A DNA stretch of 12,593 nucleotides from Planctomycetota bacterium (GTDB lineage Bacteria > Planctomycetota > Phycisphaerae > Phycisphaerales > SM1A02): assembly GCA_014381385.1 (NCBI GenBank), contig JACNLR010000129.1:1-12593 (forward strand), given 5' to 3'. Numbering within the stretch: position 1 is the stretch's first letter; each line of letters begins with the position of its first letter. The notes below the pieces were generated by a model. That model was given only the letters and a program-made list of their open reading frames with translations, ran no database searches and was not told the origin of the DNA. Both the position numbers and the translations under genes were made by a program. Below are positions 1 to 7,030 of the stretch, in pieces.

Positions 1-793
1 CCTCCACCACAAAGAACATGGATTTGCCAAACAAGTTTGTCCATTTCGCGACCAATCCATCGAGCAGTGTGTTCATTTGCAAGGTTCCAAGCCCGCCAAT
101 CTTCGGACGCATTCGGCGCATCATAATTTTATATTCGCCTGTTGCCGAGTCGGTGTCTTTCGTAAACCAGCCATACCTACGCAATGCAAGGAGTGACCAT
201 GCGACTTGCACTATTCCAGCAAGTACAACCGAAACGCCAATGAGTGCCATGTGGTGCAGTGGATTGTCAAAAACGCCAATAAGCCCAAACGCCGCAGCGA
301 TCATGAAACCATTTAAAATTATCGGCGCTGCTGCCGTTGGTCCAAACTTGTCGTGAACGTGTAGCATCGCCCCAAATATTGCGACAAGGCAAACCAGTGG
401 CATGTAGGGCAACATCACCATCGACAACTGCAAAGAAGTGCTTGGTTCCACTTGCAGCGAAACGATAACCCCAACAACTATTTCACCAATAATTGTCAGC
501 ACACCAAGGAGAACGATCAATTTTGAAATAGTAAGTGTTGCAAATGCTTTTGCAAGTTGTGGATCTTGCGATTGGAGTTTCGTATAACTTGGAAGAAATG
601 CAGCCGCAAGCGCGCCCTCACCAAAGAGACGGCGAAACAAGTTTGGAATCAAAAAGGCAAAGTAAAACGCAGATGCAAATGCACCCGCGCCAAAAAGGCG
701 AGAAAGAGCACCGTCTCGAACGAGTCCAAGGCACCTACTAACAAGTGTGAGCATGCTATTTGTTCGCGTGTTTCTTTCTAAGTTATCGCTCAT
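1..793 (-). CDS. murJ: Lipid II flippase MurJ (MviN), N-terminal 264 residues, cut by the window edge
   Basis: MurJ is a polytopic MOP-superfamily inner-membrane protein that flips lipid-linked peptidoglycan precursor (lipid II) to the outer face of the membrane. The reverse strand reads openly from an ATG at 793 to the window edge without a stop. The N-terminus carries the MurJ signature: SRCLGLVRD at residues 19-27, LFGAGA at 33-38, and IPNLFRRLFGEGAL at 49-62, followed by repeated hydrophobic segments. Arg20, Arg26 and Arg54 match the functionally important E. coli Arg18, Arg24 and Arg52. The position of E. coli Asp39 is Ser41 here. The start overlaps the stop of the upstream VanZ-like gene as ATGA, which indicates translational coupling. 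The C-terminal half lies outside the window. The family call is secure. Confidence 0.93.
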   Translation of the reverse strand, partial: MSDNLERNTRTNSMLTLVSRCLGLVRDGALSRLFGAGAFASAFYFAFLIPNLFRRLFGEGALAAAFLPSYTKLQSQDPQLAKAFATLTISKLIVLLGVLTIIGEIVVGVIVSLQVEPSTSLQLSMVMLPYMPLVCLVAIFGAMLHVHDKFGPTAAAPIILNGFMIAAAFGLIGVFDNPLHHMALIGVSVVLAGIVQVAWSLLALRRYGWFTKDTDSATGEYKIMMRRMRPKIGGLGTLQMNTLLDGLVAKWTNLFGKSMFFVVE

Positions 794-1557
794 GTTGCCT
801 TGTTCCACGCCAAGCGCAATCCAACAACAAGCGCGGCTATCGCTGCTACCCATGGTTCAAACGTTGTAAAAGAGGCAAGAGCACCAACCATCGCTGCAAG
901 TAGAATCGTCAGGAAGATGCACGGAAGCATACTTTTTACAATTCTTTTCGTTTCTTGTTGCAAACCGCCCTTACAGACAAAGAACCAAAGCACGCAACCC
1001 GTTGTAATAAATGTAGCGTCTACGAAAGCAACTTGGGAGTGCTGCTTCCCCGTGAAATACAAATAGGCGAACCAAAAAAGAGCCATTGTTGCAATCCCAA
1101 CCCCAAAACCAATGCAACACAGAATTACCCAGTTCTTGGTTTTTGACAAGGTCGTTTCTACTGATTCTTGAATGTTGGCGACCGAACCTCTTGAAAGTGC
1201 TCCACCCCAAACCATGAAAGACGCGATACCTAGTTCCCCCGCGAGCAAATCTTCCCCGCTAAATGCGCGATGAAGTGGAAGCAGATCTTGGGTTACTTCG
1301 TCTGCAATAGCCCAGAGAGCAACGATGATCCAACAAGCCCAAGGATTCTTCACAATCTTTGTGCACATAAAGATAAAGCCGAGCATACCGAAACACATAA
1401 AGTGTAAAAGTTTATCTGGCGGTGCAAACGCTGGTTCGTCGCTTGGAATTGCTTGAGGGAGATGTGTTGCAATTGTAAGTGCGACAAACCAAAGCAAACA
1501 TGCAATTCGCCAATGCCAGAGGGTTACCTCATGCGTGTTCATTGACGAGTTCGACAT
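790..1557 (-). CDS. VanZ-like family integral membrane protein
   Basis: A 255-residue hydrophobic protein with a VanZ-like N-terminal half: DKLLHFMCFGMLGF at about residues 48-61, an acidic ADEVTQ segment near 85-90, LPLHRAFSGEDLLAGELG near 93-110, and a first membrane helix near 15-33. VanZ-like proteins are membrane proteins of mostly unknown role; the founder confers teicoplanin resistance. About four more hydrophobic stretches (roughly 143-167, 178-195, 210-228, 232-248) extend it beyond a minimal VanZ domain. The first ATG lies 29 bp inside the 3' end of parA. A second in-frame ATG at 1542 (residue 6) also overlaps parA, and neither has a clear Shine-Dalgarno. Its stop overlaps the murJ start, so co-expression with a cell-wall gene is likely. 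The family call is good; the function is unknown. Confidence 0.8.
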   Translation of the reverse strand: MSNSSMNTHEVTLWHWRIACLLWFVALTIATHLPQAIPSDEPAFAPPDKLLHFMCFGMLGFIFMCTKIVKNPWACWIIVALWAIADEVTQDLLPLHRAFSGEDLLAGELGIASFMVWGGALSRGSVANIQESVETTLSKTKNWVILCCIGFGVGIATMALFWFAYLYFTGKQHSQVAFVDATFITTGCVLWFFVCKGGLQQETKRIVKSMLPCIFLTILLAAMVGALASFTTFEPWVAAIAALVVGLRLAWNKAT

Positions 1558-2353
1558 CAGCGGTTTTATGTGCTCTGATTACACTCTCTGCAAGCGTCGC
1601 GTAATCTTTTGCTCCAGCGCAATCGGGTTCGTAATCAAAAATAGTTTGCCCAAAACTTGGTGCTTCTGCGAGTTTGACGCAACGGCGGATTGCAGGATCA
1701 AAAATCACGCAGTTTTTCCACGGCACATCGCTTTCGCGAGAAGCGTCGAAGAACCCTTGCAAATCATCAACCACTTCGCGGGCAAGTTTGGTGTTCTTTT
1801 CGTGCATGCAAAGCACGATGCCGGTGACAGAGAGTTCTGGGTTTATTCCACCTACGAGCATTTGCACTGTTTCAAAGAGCCGACTTACGCCTTGAAGTGC
1901 AAGGAAGTGAGTCTGCATAGGAACGATGAGTTCTTTCGATACAGCGAGCGCATTAATTGTTAACAAGCCCAGACTTGGTGGACAGTCAATCAAAATGTAA
2001 TCATATGTATCAAGGATTGGAGCCAGTTTCTTTGCGAGCAAATCGTGGCGGTCTGTTTTGGATGCAAGTTCCGATTCGGCGGCAGCAAGGTCCACTTCGC
2101 TTGTGATGAGATCAATATTTTTCCTCGCATTTACAACGGCATCTTTTGCGGTGACGGACTCGTCCATCAAAAGGTCGTAGACAGAGGCCGCAGTTTCATC
2201 AATACCAAAGTGCAAACCAAGGTGCGTTTGCGGGTCAAGGTCGATGACAAGGACTTTGTTGCCAGCATTTGCAATCGCCGCAGCAAGGTTCACCGTCGTT
2301 GTGGTTTTCCCAACACCCCCCTTTTGGTTTAATAATGAAATGATTCTAGCCAC
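1529..2353 (-). CDS. parA: Chromosome partitioning ATPase ParA (Soj family)
   Basis: A 274-residue ParA/Soj/MinD-superfamily ATPase. It binds ATP and nonspecific DNA as a dimer and moves ParB-parS complexes during chromosome segregation. The deviant Walker A motif KGGVGKTT occupies residues 11-18, with signature lysine Lys11 and catalytic-loop Lys16. The A' motif VIDLDPQ is at 36-42 and the Walker B motif LIDCPPS at 121-127. Length and order fit chromosomal ParA, which lacks the N-terminal HTH of plasmid ParA. The start codon is GTG, with an in-frame TAG a few codons upstream, so no longer ATG start exists. No Shine-Dalgarno is visible. A TATACT box ends 7 bases upstream, so the mRNA could be leaderless. 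The partner parB and its parS sites lie about 10 kb away on the opposite strand. Confidence 0.95.
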   Translation of the reverse strand: MARIISLLNQKGGVGKTTTTVNLAAAIANAGNKVLVIDLDPQTHLGLHFGIDETAASVYDLLMDESVTAKDAVVNARKNIDLITSEVDLAAAESELASKTDRHDLLAKKLAPILDTYDYILIDCPPSLGLLTINALAVSKELIVPMQTHFLALQGVSRLFETVQMLVGGINPELSVTGIVLCMHEKNTKLAREVVDDLQGFFDASRESDVPWKNCVIFDPAIRRCVKLAEAPSFGQTIFDYEPDCAGAKDYATLAESVIRAHKTADVELVNEHA

Positions 2354-2357
2354 AATG

Positions 2358-2630
2358 TTAAGTATAACTACCCGGCGGGTAGTTTATTTTTTGCCAACCA
2401 TCGAGTCGAGTAATTTTTCCAAAATCATCAAAAATTAGAAATGCTTCGTTCGTTTCGTTATCGTCAGTACTCTTCCGAGCAAATTCCCATTGTTGATGTA
2501 ACCAACCAGAATCGCGCAAAGTGGGACCGTCGGCGCTGGAGTAATGACATGGAATTTTCAGTTGCTCTGTCACTTGTTGCACCACGGTTGATTTCCCGAC
2601 TTGAATACTCGTTTTGGAGCGGTTTAGCAA
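2358..2630 (-). pseudogene. Truncated remnant of a COG1373/DUF4143-type AAA ATPase
   Basis: About 85 codons resemble the N-terminal part of the AAA ATPases that pair with a DUF4143 domain. It has a P-loop remainder QVGKST at about residues 10-15 (the family usually has GPRQVGKT/ST), then LKIPCHYSSADGPTLRDSGWL, QQWEFAR, and a Walker-B-like FLIFDDFGKI where the family has hydrophobic residues followed by DEIQKI. Intact members run to roughly 380 residues; this frame stops at 90, so nearly all of the ATPase core and the C-terminal domain are missing. The start is also missing: the only start is a TTG overlapping the 3' end of recO by 7 bp. It sits between recO and parA in the same orientation. 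I read it as a decayed, probably transferred gene. A small functional protein is possible but unlikely. Confidence 0.65.
2361..2383 (-). promoter_or_regulatory. Perfect 17-bp palindrome abutting a TATACT box upstream of parA
   Basis: On the plus strand, 2367-2383 reads ACTACCCGGCGGGTAGT, a perfect inverted repeat with 8-bp arms around one central base. On the parA (minus) strand it directly precedes TATACT (2366-2361), a 5/6 match to a -10 box, 7 bases before the GTG start. The palindrome would then fill the spacer between -35 and -10, as an operator would. No good -35 hexamer sits at the matching distance. On the plus strand the same hairpin is followed by TTATTTTTT and looks like an intrinsic terminator for antisense transcription. 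The repeat is seen directly; its role is inferred. Confidence 0.5.
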
Positions 2631-3352
2631 TCTTGGGTTGATTCATTGCTCCACATCCAGCGCATGGCGGCAGATTCTTTGCCGATGATGTCGCGAAGAT
2701 AATGGGCAAGAAGACGATTTGCACGCCCAAGCGCCTGGGGCTCTGTTGCCTGGATTGAACTGCCCTCTTCTAGCATACGCAACACGTGGATCGTTTCCTT
2801 GCGTACGCGAACCCGATCAATTTCTCCGGTATCTTCAACGACCCCGCCCATCTGCGAACTGAATGCAACAACCGATTGGGATTCGCAAACCGTTTCAAGT
2901 GTAGGTTTGTACCCCGTTTCAACAAGAAGCGACCACTGGAAACGAAGGAGTGGCCAATCGATGTCGTGCCCATCGTCCATCCTATCCAACGCGCTTAGCA
3001 ATGCATCGTAAACATTTGTGTGCGGGTCTTGATCCGTTAGCATTCTGCCGACAAGGTCAACCATGTAAATGGCGCTACGATTTACAACAAGATTGTTCCT
3101 TGTTGTCCACCAAACATGTTCAAGTTGCCACTCTGTCAGCGTCGCAAGGTCGCTGTTCGTTTTAAGGCGCGCTACGATGTTTCCGCGAGTGAGTGGATCG
3201 AAGCCCCCAGAAAATGCGCCGGTGTCTCTTTTTGAACCTTTGGCGATGCCACGTATCATCCCGTTTTCTTTTGTTAGTAAACTGACTGTTTGACTTGTTT
3301 CCGAGTAATCCCAACACCGCAAACAAATAGCTGTGTCAGAGAGAATTGCCAT
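2624..3352 (-). CDS. recO: DNA repair protein RecO
   Basis: RecO works with RecR (and RecF) to displace SSB and load RecA on single-stranded gaps in recombinational repair. The N-terminal OB-fold region shows the family pattern: ILSDTAICLRCWDYSETSQTVSLLTKENGMIRGIAKG, counted from the chosen methionine. A helical C-terminal half with LLRFQWSLLVETGYKPTLETV follows. I chose the ATG at 3352, giving 242 residues; the frame is open to 3409, but the extra 19 residues precede the usual N-terminus and would overlap the protease gene. With this start the ATG is separated from the upstream stop by one base (TAA-G-ATG), fitting translational coupling. The typical RecO zinc-finger cysteines are not evident. 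The 3' end overlaps a foreign-looking ATPase remnant, so the last residues may not be ancestral. Confidence 0.88.
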   Translation of the reverse strand: MAILSDTAICLRCWDYSETSQTVSLLTKENGMIRGIAKGSKRDTGAFSGGFDPLTRGNIVARLKTNSDLATLTEWQLEHVWWTTRNNLVVNRSAIYMVDLVGRMLTDQDPHTNVYDALLSALDRMDDGHDIDWPLLRFQWSLLVETGYKPTLETVCESQSVVAFSSQMGGVVEDTGEIDRVRVRKETIHVLRMLEEGSSIQATEPQALGRANRLLAHYLRDIIGKESAAMRWMWSNESTQDC

Positions 3353-3353
3353 C

Positions 3354-4574
3354 TTAGTTGTGCTTTGTAGATGCTTCGAATAAAGGAACCCAAGGATATG
3401 CCTCTGCAACTTCTTGGAGATCTTTTATTGTGAGTGATTCTATTTTACTAAGCTCTTCTTCGAGCGAAACGTACTTGCCACTTGTTGTCAGCATACTTCC
3501 AAGTCGTTGCATGCGACCTGCTGGTCGCTCGCTGGCGACCGCTGCTGCCGTCTCCGCTTTTGCCACAACTTTTACAAGGTCGTCTTCCGTTAAAGTGTCA
3601 ACAACATTTTCCATTTCGCTTCGCAAGATTGCGGCAACTTGTTGTGCATCGGCTGGATCACACACCGCATACGTAAGTTGTTCACCGTATTGATCGTTTG
3701 TGTCAACCGATGCTGCAGCCGCTTCGGCTAAACCTGTATCAATGAGTGCCCAGTGCAACCTTGAACCATCTCCACCACCGAGAATTGCTGCAAGCGCAGA
3801 CGCTGCGTATTTGTGCTCGTCTTGAAATGAAACACTTGGCATCATCATCAAGTGATAATGTTGTTGTAAGTCTTGAATATGTTTTTCGAAGGAACCGCCA
3901 TTGCGAACAACCTTGCCGTACGATCTAGACGCACCGGTATTTTGCCATGTTCCACAGTGAGATTGAATTCGCTCAACCATCGCATCAAAGTCGACGTTAC
4001 CAGCAAGCACAACCGTCGTATTGTCTGCGCTGTACCTATCGTTAAAATACGCCGCGAGTTCGTCTCGTTGCATCTCTTGAATTGTTTTGGGTGTTCCCAG
4101 AACTCGGTGCCCAAGTGGACTATTCCCGTAATATTGCTCCATTGCACTTTCGTAGAGCACCCAAAAAGGCTGGTCGTCATACATGGCGATTTCTTCAATA
4201 ATTACCTTTTTTTCGTCATCAAAATCTTGTTGCCTGAGCGATGGTCGCAAAATATCAGCCAGCGTGCTGTGAATATCTTCAAGGACTTCGGGTAAACCCG
4301 CACCCCAGAATGCAGTCATTTCACCTGATGTAAACGCGTTGTGCTCCGCGCCTATGTTGTCAAAGGCTAAATCAACTTCTTCCGCGCTTAGGGTCTTTGT
4401 CCCCTTGAACATCATGTGCTCAAGAAAATGACTTACCCCCATGACCTTTGCTGATTCGTCCCTTGCGCCGGTTTTTACAAAAAAACCAATCGCTGCCGTT
4501 GCTGCTGCATCGGAGCACTCCGCAGTAATGTGCATACCATTATCTAAAGTAGTTTCTTTGTACTCGTAACTCAA
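3354..4574 (-). CDS. M16 family zinc metallopeptidase (processing-peptidase-like)
   Basis: A 406-residue M16B-type peptidase related to the mitochondrial processing peptidase beta subunit and bacterial PqqL/MlpA-like proteins. The inverted zinc motif HFLEH is at residues 49-53 (His49, Glu52 catalytic, His53), with the third zinc ligand in IIEEIAMYDD at about Glu128. NAFTSGEMTAFWG (79-91) and SPLGHRVLGTPKTI (152-165) are further family signatures. All catalytic residues are present, so it should be active. No signal peptide is visible, so it is probably cytoplasmic. The start is TTG, overlapping the lpd stop as TTGA; the first internal ATG (residue 14) would cut into the domain. A GAAGG lies about 15 bases upstream, rather far for a Shine-Dalgarno. 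It sits in the lpd-recO-parA transcription unit. Confidence 0.92.
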   Translation of the reverse strand: MSYEYKETTLDNGMHITAECSDAAATAAIGFFVKTGARDESAKVMGVSHFLEHMMFKGTKTLSAEEVDLAFDNIGAEHNAFTSGEMTAFWGAGLPEVLEDIHSTLADILRPSLRQQDFDDEKKVIIEEIAMYDDQPFWVLYESAMEQYYGNSPLGHRVLGTPKTIQEMQRDELAAYFNDRYSADNTTVVLAGNVDFDAMVERIQSHCGTWQNTGASRSYGKVVRNGGSFEKHIQDLQQHYHLMMMPSVSFQDEHKYAASALAAILGGGDGSRLHWALIDTGLAEAAAASVDTNDQYGEQLTYAVCDPADAQQVAAILRSEMENVVDTLTEDDLVKVVAKAETAAAVASERPAGRMQRLGSMLTTSGKYVSLEEELSKIESLTIKDLQEVAEAYPWVPLFEASTKHN

Positions 4575-6046
4575 TTGTGAATCATTCTACCTTCAGTACC
4601 AAGCGCTGCCTCGTGAATTGATTCGGCCATAGTTGGGTGCGCGTGCATCGTCGAAACAATATCTTCAACCGTTGCCTCGAGGCGAATTGCTAAACCGATT
4701 TCGGAAATAAGTTCACTTGCGTCATGCCCAATAATGTGTGCGCCTAGAATTTCGCCATAGGGTTTGCTCGCGAGAATTTTTACGACACCATCTGCAGCGC
4801 CAACTGCAATCGCTTTACTGTGCGCCTTGAGTGAATATTCACCCTTCATGTAATCGATGCCTGCTTCTTTTACTTGTTGTTCATTCATTCCAATCGAAGC
4901 AATCTGTGGGTTGGTGTATGTGCAGGCAGGAATTGATTTGTAATCAACACCGAACGTGTGGTGCCCTGCCATGCGTTCAACACACGTCACAGCTTCTTCC
5001 GACGCTACGTGTGCAAGGAGTGGCGGCCCGATGATGTCGCCGATTGCATAAATACCAGCAACACTCGTTTTGTAAGACGGCTCATCAACATCCATCGCGT
5101 CTGTTTTAATAAAACCACGGTCAAGTTCAATACCAAGCGAATCATCAAAAAGACCATCGCAGCGTGGTCCAACACCAATGGCAATGAGGACTTTGTCGCC
5201 AGAAACACTTTCTTGTTTGGACTCGTCGTTTACATTTGCAAACTGCACTGTTGCGCCAGTATCTGTCACTTCTACGGACTGCACTGCAGCACTCGTGTGA
5301 AATTTCATTCCCTGTTTTTTAAATGCACGCTGGGCTATTTTGCTGATGTCTGTATCCTCCACGGGTAAAATTCGATCGAGCATTTCGATAATTGTTACCT
5401 TCGTGCCAAACGCGTTATAGACGTATGCGAATTCCATTCCGATTGCACCAGAGCCAATAATAATGAGCGAGTCCGGCCGTTCGCGTAGCGTCATCGCATG
5501 CAACGAATTTAAAATTGTTTTTCCGTCGCAAGGGGCAAATGGTAATTCGCGAGGCTTTGCACCAGTTGCGATTAAGACGCGATCCGCTGATATCGTTTCC
5601 ACGACATCGCCGCCATCACCGTTGTAATAATCACCCGAAGGAGTGCGGATTTCTACAGTGCATGGTGTTACACCGTTGTTTCCAGAGACAATGTGTGCGT
5701 GTCCCTGTATATGTTCGATGTTGTTTTTCTTAAACAAAAAACCGACACCACCATTGAGTTGCTCCGTAATTTTTCGAGTTCGTCCGATGAACGCACCCCA
5801 GTCAACAGATACTTCGCCAATATTTATACCCCATTCCTTAGCATGGTTCACGGCTTCGTCGTAGATTTCTGCGCCGTGAAGCAATGCCTTAGAAGGGATG
5901 CATCCCCAGTTCAAACATACGCCACCGAGTTTATCTCGGTCGACACATGCAACTTTCAAACCCAGTTGCGCTGCGCGAATTGCCCCCACGTAGCCGCCAG
6001 GTCCAGAGCCAATTACAATCAAATCAAAATGCCGTTGCGAAGTCAA
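4571..6046 (-). CDS. lpd: Dihydrolipoyl dehydrogenase (E3)
   Basis: A 491-residue flavoprotein that reoxidises dihydrolipoamide with NAD+ as the E3 subunit of pyruvate and 2-oxoglutarate dehydrogenase complexes or the glycine cleavage system. The FAD-binding motif GSGPGG is at 13-18. The redox-active disulfide lies in GGVCLNWGCIPSK (Cys44, Cys49), the NAD-binding GSGAIG at 198-203, and ATGAKPR at 160-166. A late AIGD motif follows, and the C-terminal catalytic HAHPTMAE has His470 and Glu475. All active-site residues are present. The start is TTG, supported by a strong GGAAGG Shine-Dalgarno at 6055-6060 with an 8-base spacer. No E1 or E2 gene is adjacent. It is the first gene of the leftward transcription unit. 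Confidence 0.97.
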   Translation of the reverse strand: MTSQRHFDLIVIGSGPGGYVGAIRAAQLGLKVACVDRDKLGGVCLNWGCIPSKALLHGAEIYDEAVNHAKEWGINIGEVSVDWGAFIGRTRKITEQLNGGVGFLFKKNNIEHIQGHAHIVSGNNGVTPCTVEIRTPSGDYYNGDGGDVVETISADRVLIATGAKPRELPFAPCDGKTILNSLHAMTLRERPDSLIIIGSGAIGMEFAYVYNAFGTKVTIIEMLDRILPVEDTDISKIAQRAFKKQGMKFHTSAAVQSVEVTDTGATVQFANVNDESKQESVSGDKVLIAIGVGPRCDGLFDDSLGIELDRGFIKTDAMDVDEPSYKTSVAGIYAIGDIIGPPLLAHVASEEAVTCVERMAGHHTFGVDYKSIPACTYTNPQIASIGMNEQQVKEAGIDYMKGEYSLKAHSKAIAVGAADGVVKILASKPYGEILGAHIIGHDASELISEIGLAIRLEATVEDIVSTMHAHPTMAESIHEAALGTEGRMIHN

Positions 6047-6244
6047 AATACGTACCTTCCTTTAAGGAGTGAATTAACGATTGAAAAGCGGTATTTTATC
6101 GTGGATTACAGGACTCGAAGGAACTCACACAACTGCTTGACAGGCAGCATCTTATGGCTTCTTTACAGGGCGTGTAAACCCACCTAAGACGAAACGCTCT
6201 GTCTGGGGTATCATTCCAAGATTCCACAGGAAAGAGAAAACGAA
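6047..6244. promoter_or_regulatory. Divergent intergenic region between lpd and the phosphoesterase gene
   Basis: This 198-bp non-coding stretch must hold promoters for both directions. On the minus strand TAAAAT (6098-6093) is a plausible -10 box for lpd, followed by the GGAAGG ribosome binding site. On the plus strand there is a perfect TTGACA at 6137-6142, but nothing close to TATAAT 16-18 bases later. An alternative is TTTACA (6162-6167) with TAAGAC (6185-6190) at a 17-base spacing. A GGAAAGAG precedes the phosphoesterase GTG start. Individual promoter elements are weakly supported. Confidence 0.4.
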
Positions 6245-7006
6245 GTGAGAACAGCATTAATTAGTGACATTCATGGCAATCTCGAGGCACTCAATGCGGT
6301 GCTTGAGGATATCAGTGGCCGAAAGGTAGACCGCATTGTCTGCCTTGGCGACACACTTGGATATGGCCCAAATCCAGCAGAATGCGTCGATGCAGTAGCC
6401 GATGTGTGTGATTGGTGCCTCCTTGGAAATCACGACTACGGTGCCTTATACGAACCAACCAACTTCAATGCTGCGGCTGAACAGGCTGCCTACTGGACGC
6501 GGGCGCAATTTGATGCAGAAGAAGACAAGGAAGTTGCAGCCAAGCGATGGGAGTTTCTTGGCGGTTTACGAGTTCGAACTCAGATGGAAGATTTTCTAGC
6601 AGTTCATGGAACGCCAAGAAGACCTATCAATGAATATCTCTTTCCAGACGATGCCATTAACTCGCCTGTAAAAATGAAACAAATTTTTGACCGAATTCCC
6701 AAACACTCTATGTCAGGGCATACACACGTCCCTGGAATTTTTACGAGTGAACCAGATTTTTACCCACCAGATGACATCGACGACACGTTCAACTATGAGA
6801 ACGAAGAACACATTATTATTAATCCAGGGTCAGTTGGTCAGCCACGCGATCTTGATCCTCGAAGCAGTTATGCGATTCTTGATGACGAAGCCAAAAAAGT
6901 CGACTTCTTTCGGCTTGACTACGACATTGAATCTGTTCGCGACAAAATTTATGCAATTCCCGATCTCAGCAATTGGCTTGGCGATCGACTTCGCGAAGGT
7001 CGGTAA
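6245..7006 (+). CDS. Calcineurin-like metallophosphoesterase
   Basis: A 253-residue dimetal phosphoesterase with the full motif set: ISDIHGN (Asp8, His10), CLGDTLGYGPNP (Asp36), GNHD (Asn62, His63), AVHGTPRRP (His121) and GHTHVPG (His159, His161). It ends with the conserved INPGSVGQPRD segment. This architecture is the compact single-domain type (YfcE/MJ0936-like, COG0639 region), which hydrolyses phosphodiesters or phosphomonoesters in vitro; the natural substrate cannot be read from sequence. The start is GTG preceded by GGAAAGAG about 8 bases upstream. No signal peptide is seen, so it should be cytoplasmic. It lies 24 bp upstream of yidC on the same strand and probably leads that operon. 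Confidence 0.9.
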   Translation: MRTALISDIHGNLEALNAVLEDISGRKVDRIVCLGDTLGYGPNPAECVDAVADVCDWCLLGNHDYGALYEPTNFNAAAEQAAYWTRAQFDAEEDKEVAAKRWEFLGGLRVRTQMEDFLAVHGTPRRPINEYLFPDDAINSPVKMKQIFDRIPKHSMSGHTHVPGIFTSEPDFYPPDDIDDTFNYENEEHIIINPGSVGQPRDLDPRSSYAILDDEAKKVDFFRLDYDIESVRDKIYAIPDLSNWLGDRLREGR

Positions 7007-7030
7007 GACCTTTATGGAAAGTAGGAAACT

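Noticed and set aside
18..356. 112-codon plus-strand open frame at the left edge
   Set aside because: It is antisense to the clearly recognisable murJ and has no motif of its own.
2464..2730. 88-codon minus-strand open frame overlapping recO and the ATPase remnant
   Set aside because: It is in another frame of better supported sequence and shows no family resemblance; it is a shadow frame.
3353..3409. Longer RecO start giving 261 residues
   Set aside because: The extra 19 residues precede the conserved N-terminus and would overlap the protease gene; the ATG at 3352 fits the family and the junction.
6101..6130. Reverse-strand CCTTCGAGTCC resembling a tRNA T-loop
   Set aside because: The flanking bases do not form a 5-bp T-stem, and no acceptor, D or anticodon arm could be found, so it is not a tRNA gene.
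6137..6167. Strong sigma-70 promoter from the perfect TTGACA
   Set aside because: No acceptable -10 hexamer lies 16-18 bases downstream, so it is kept only as part of the divergent regulatory region.
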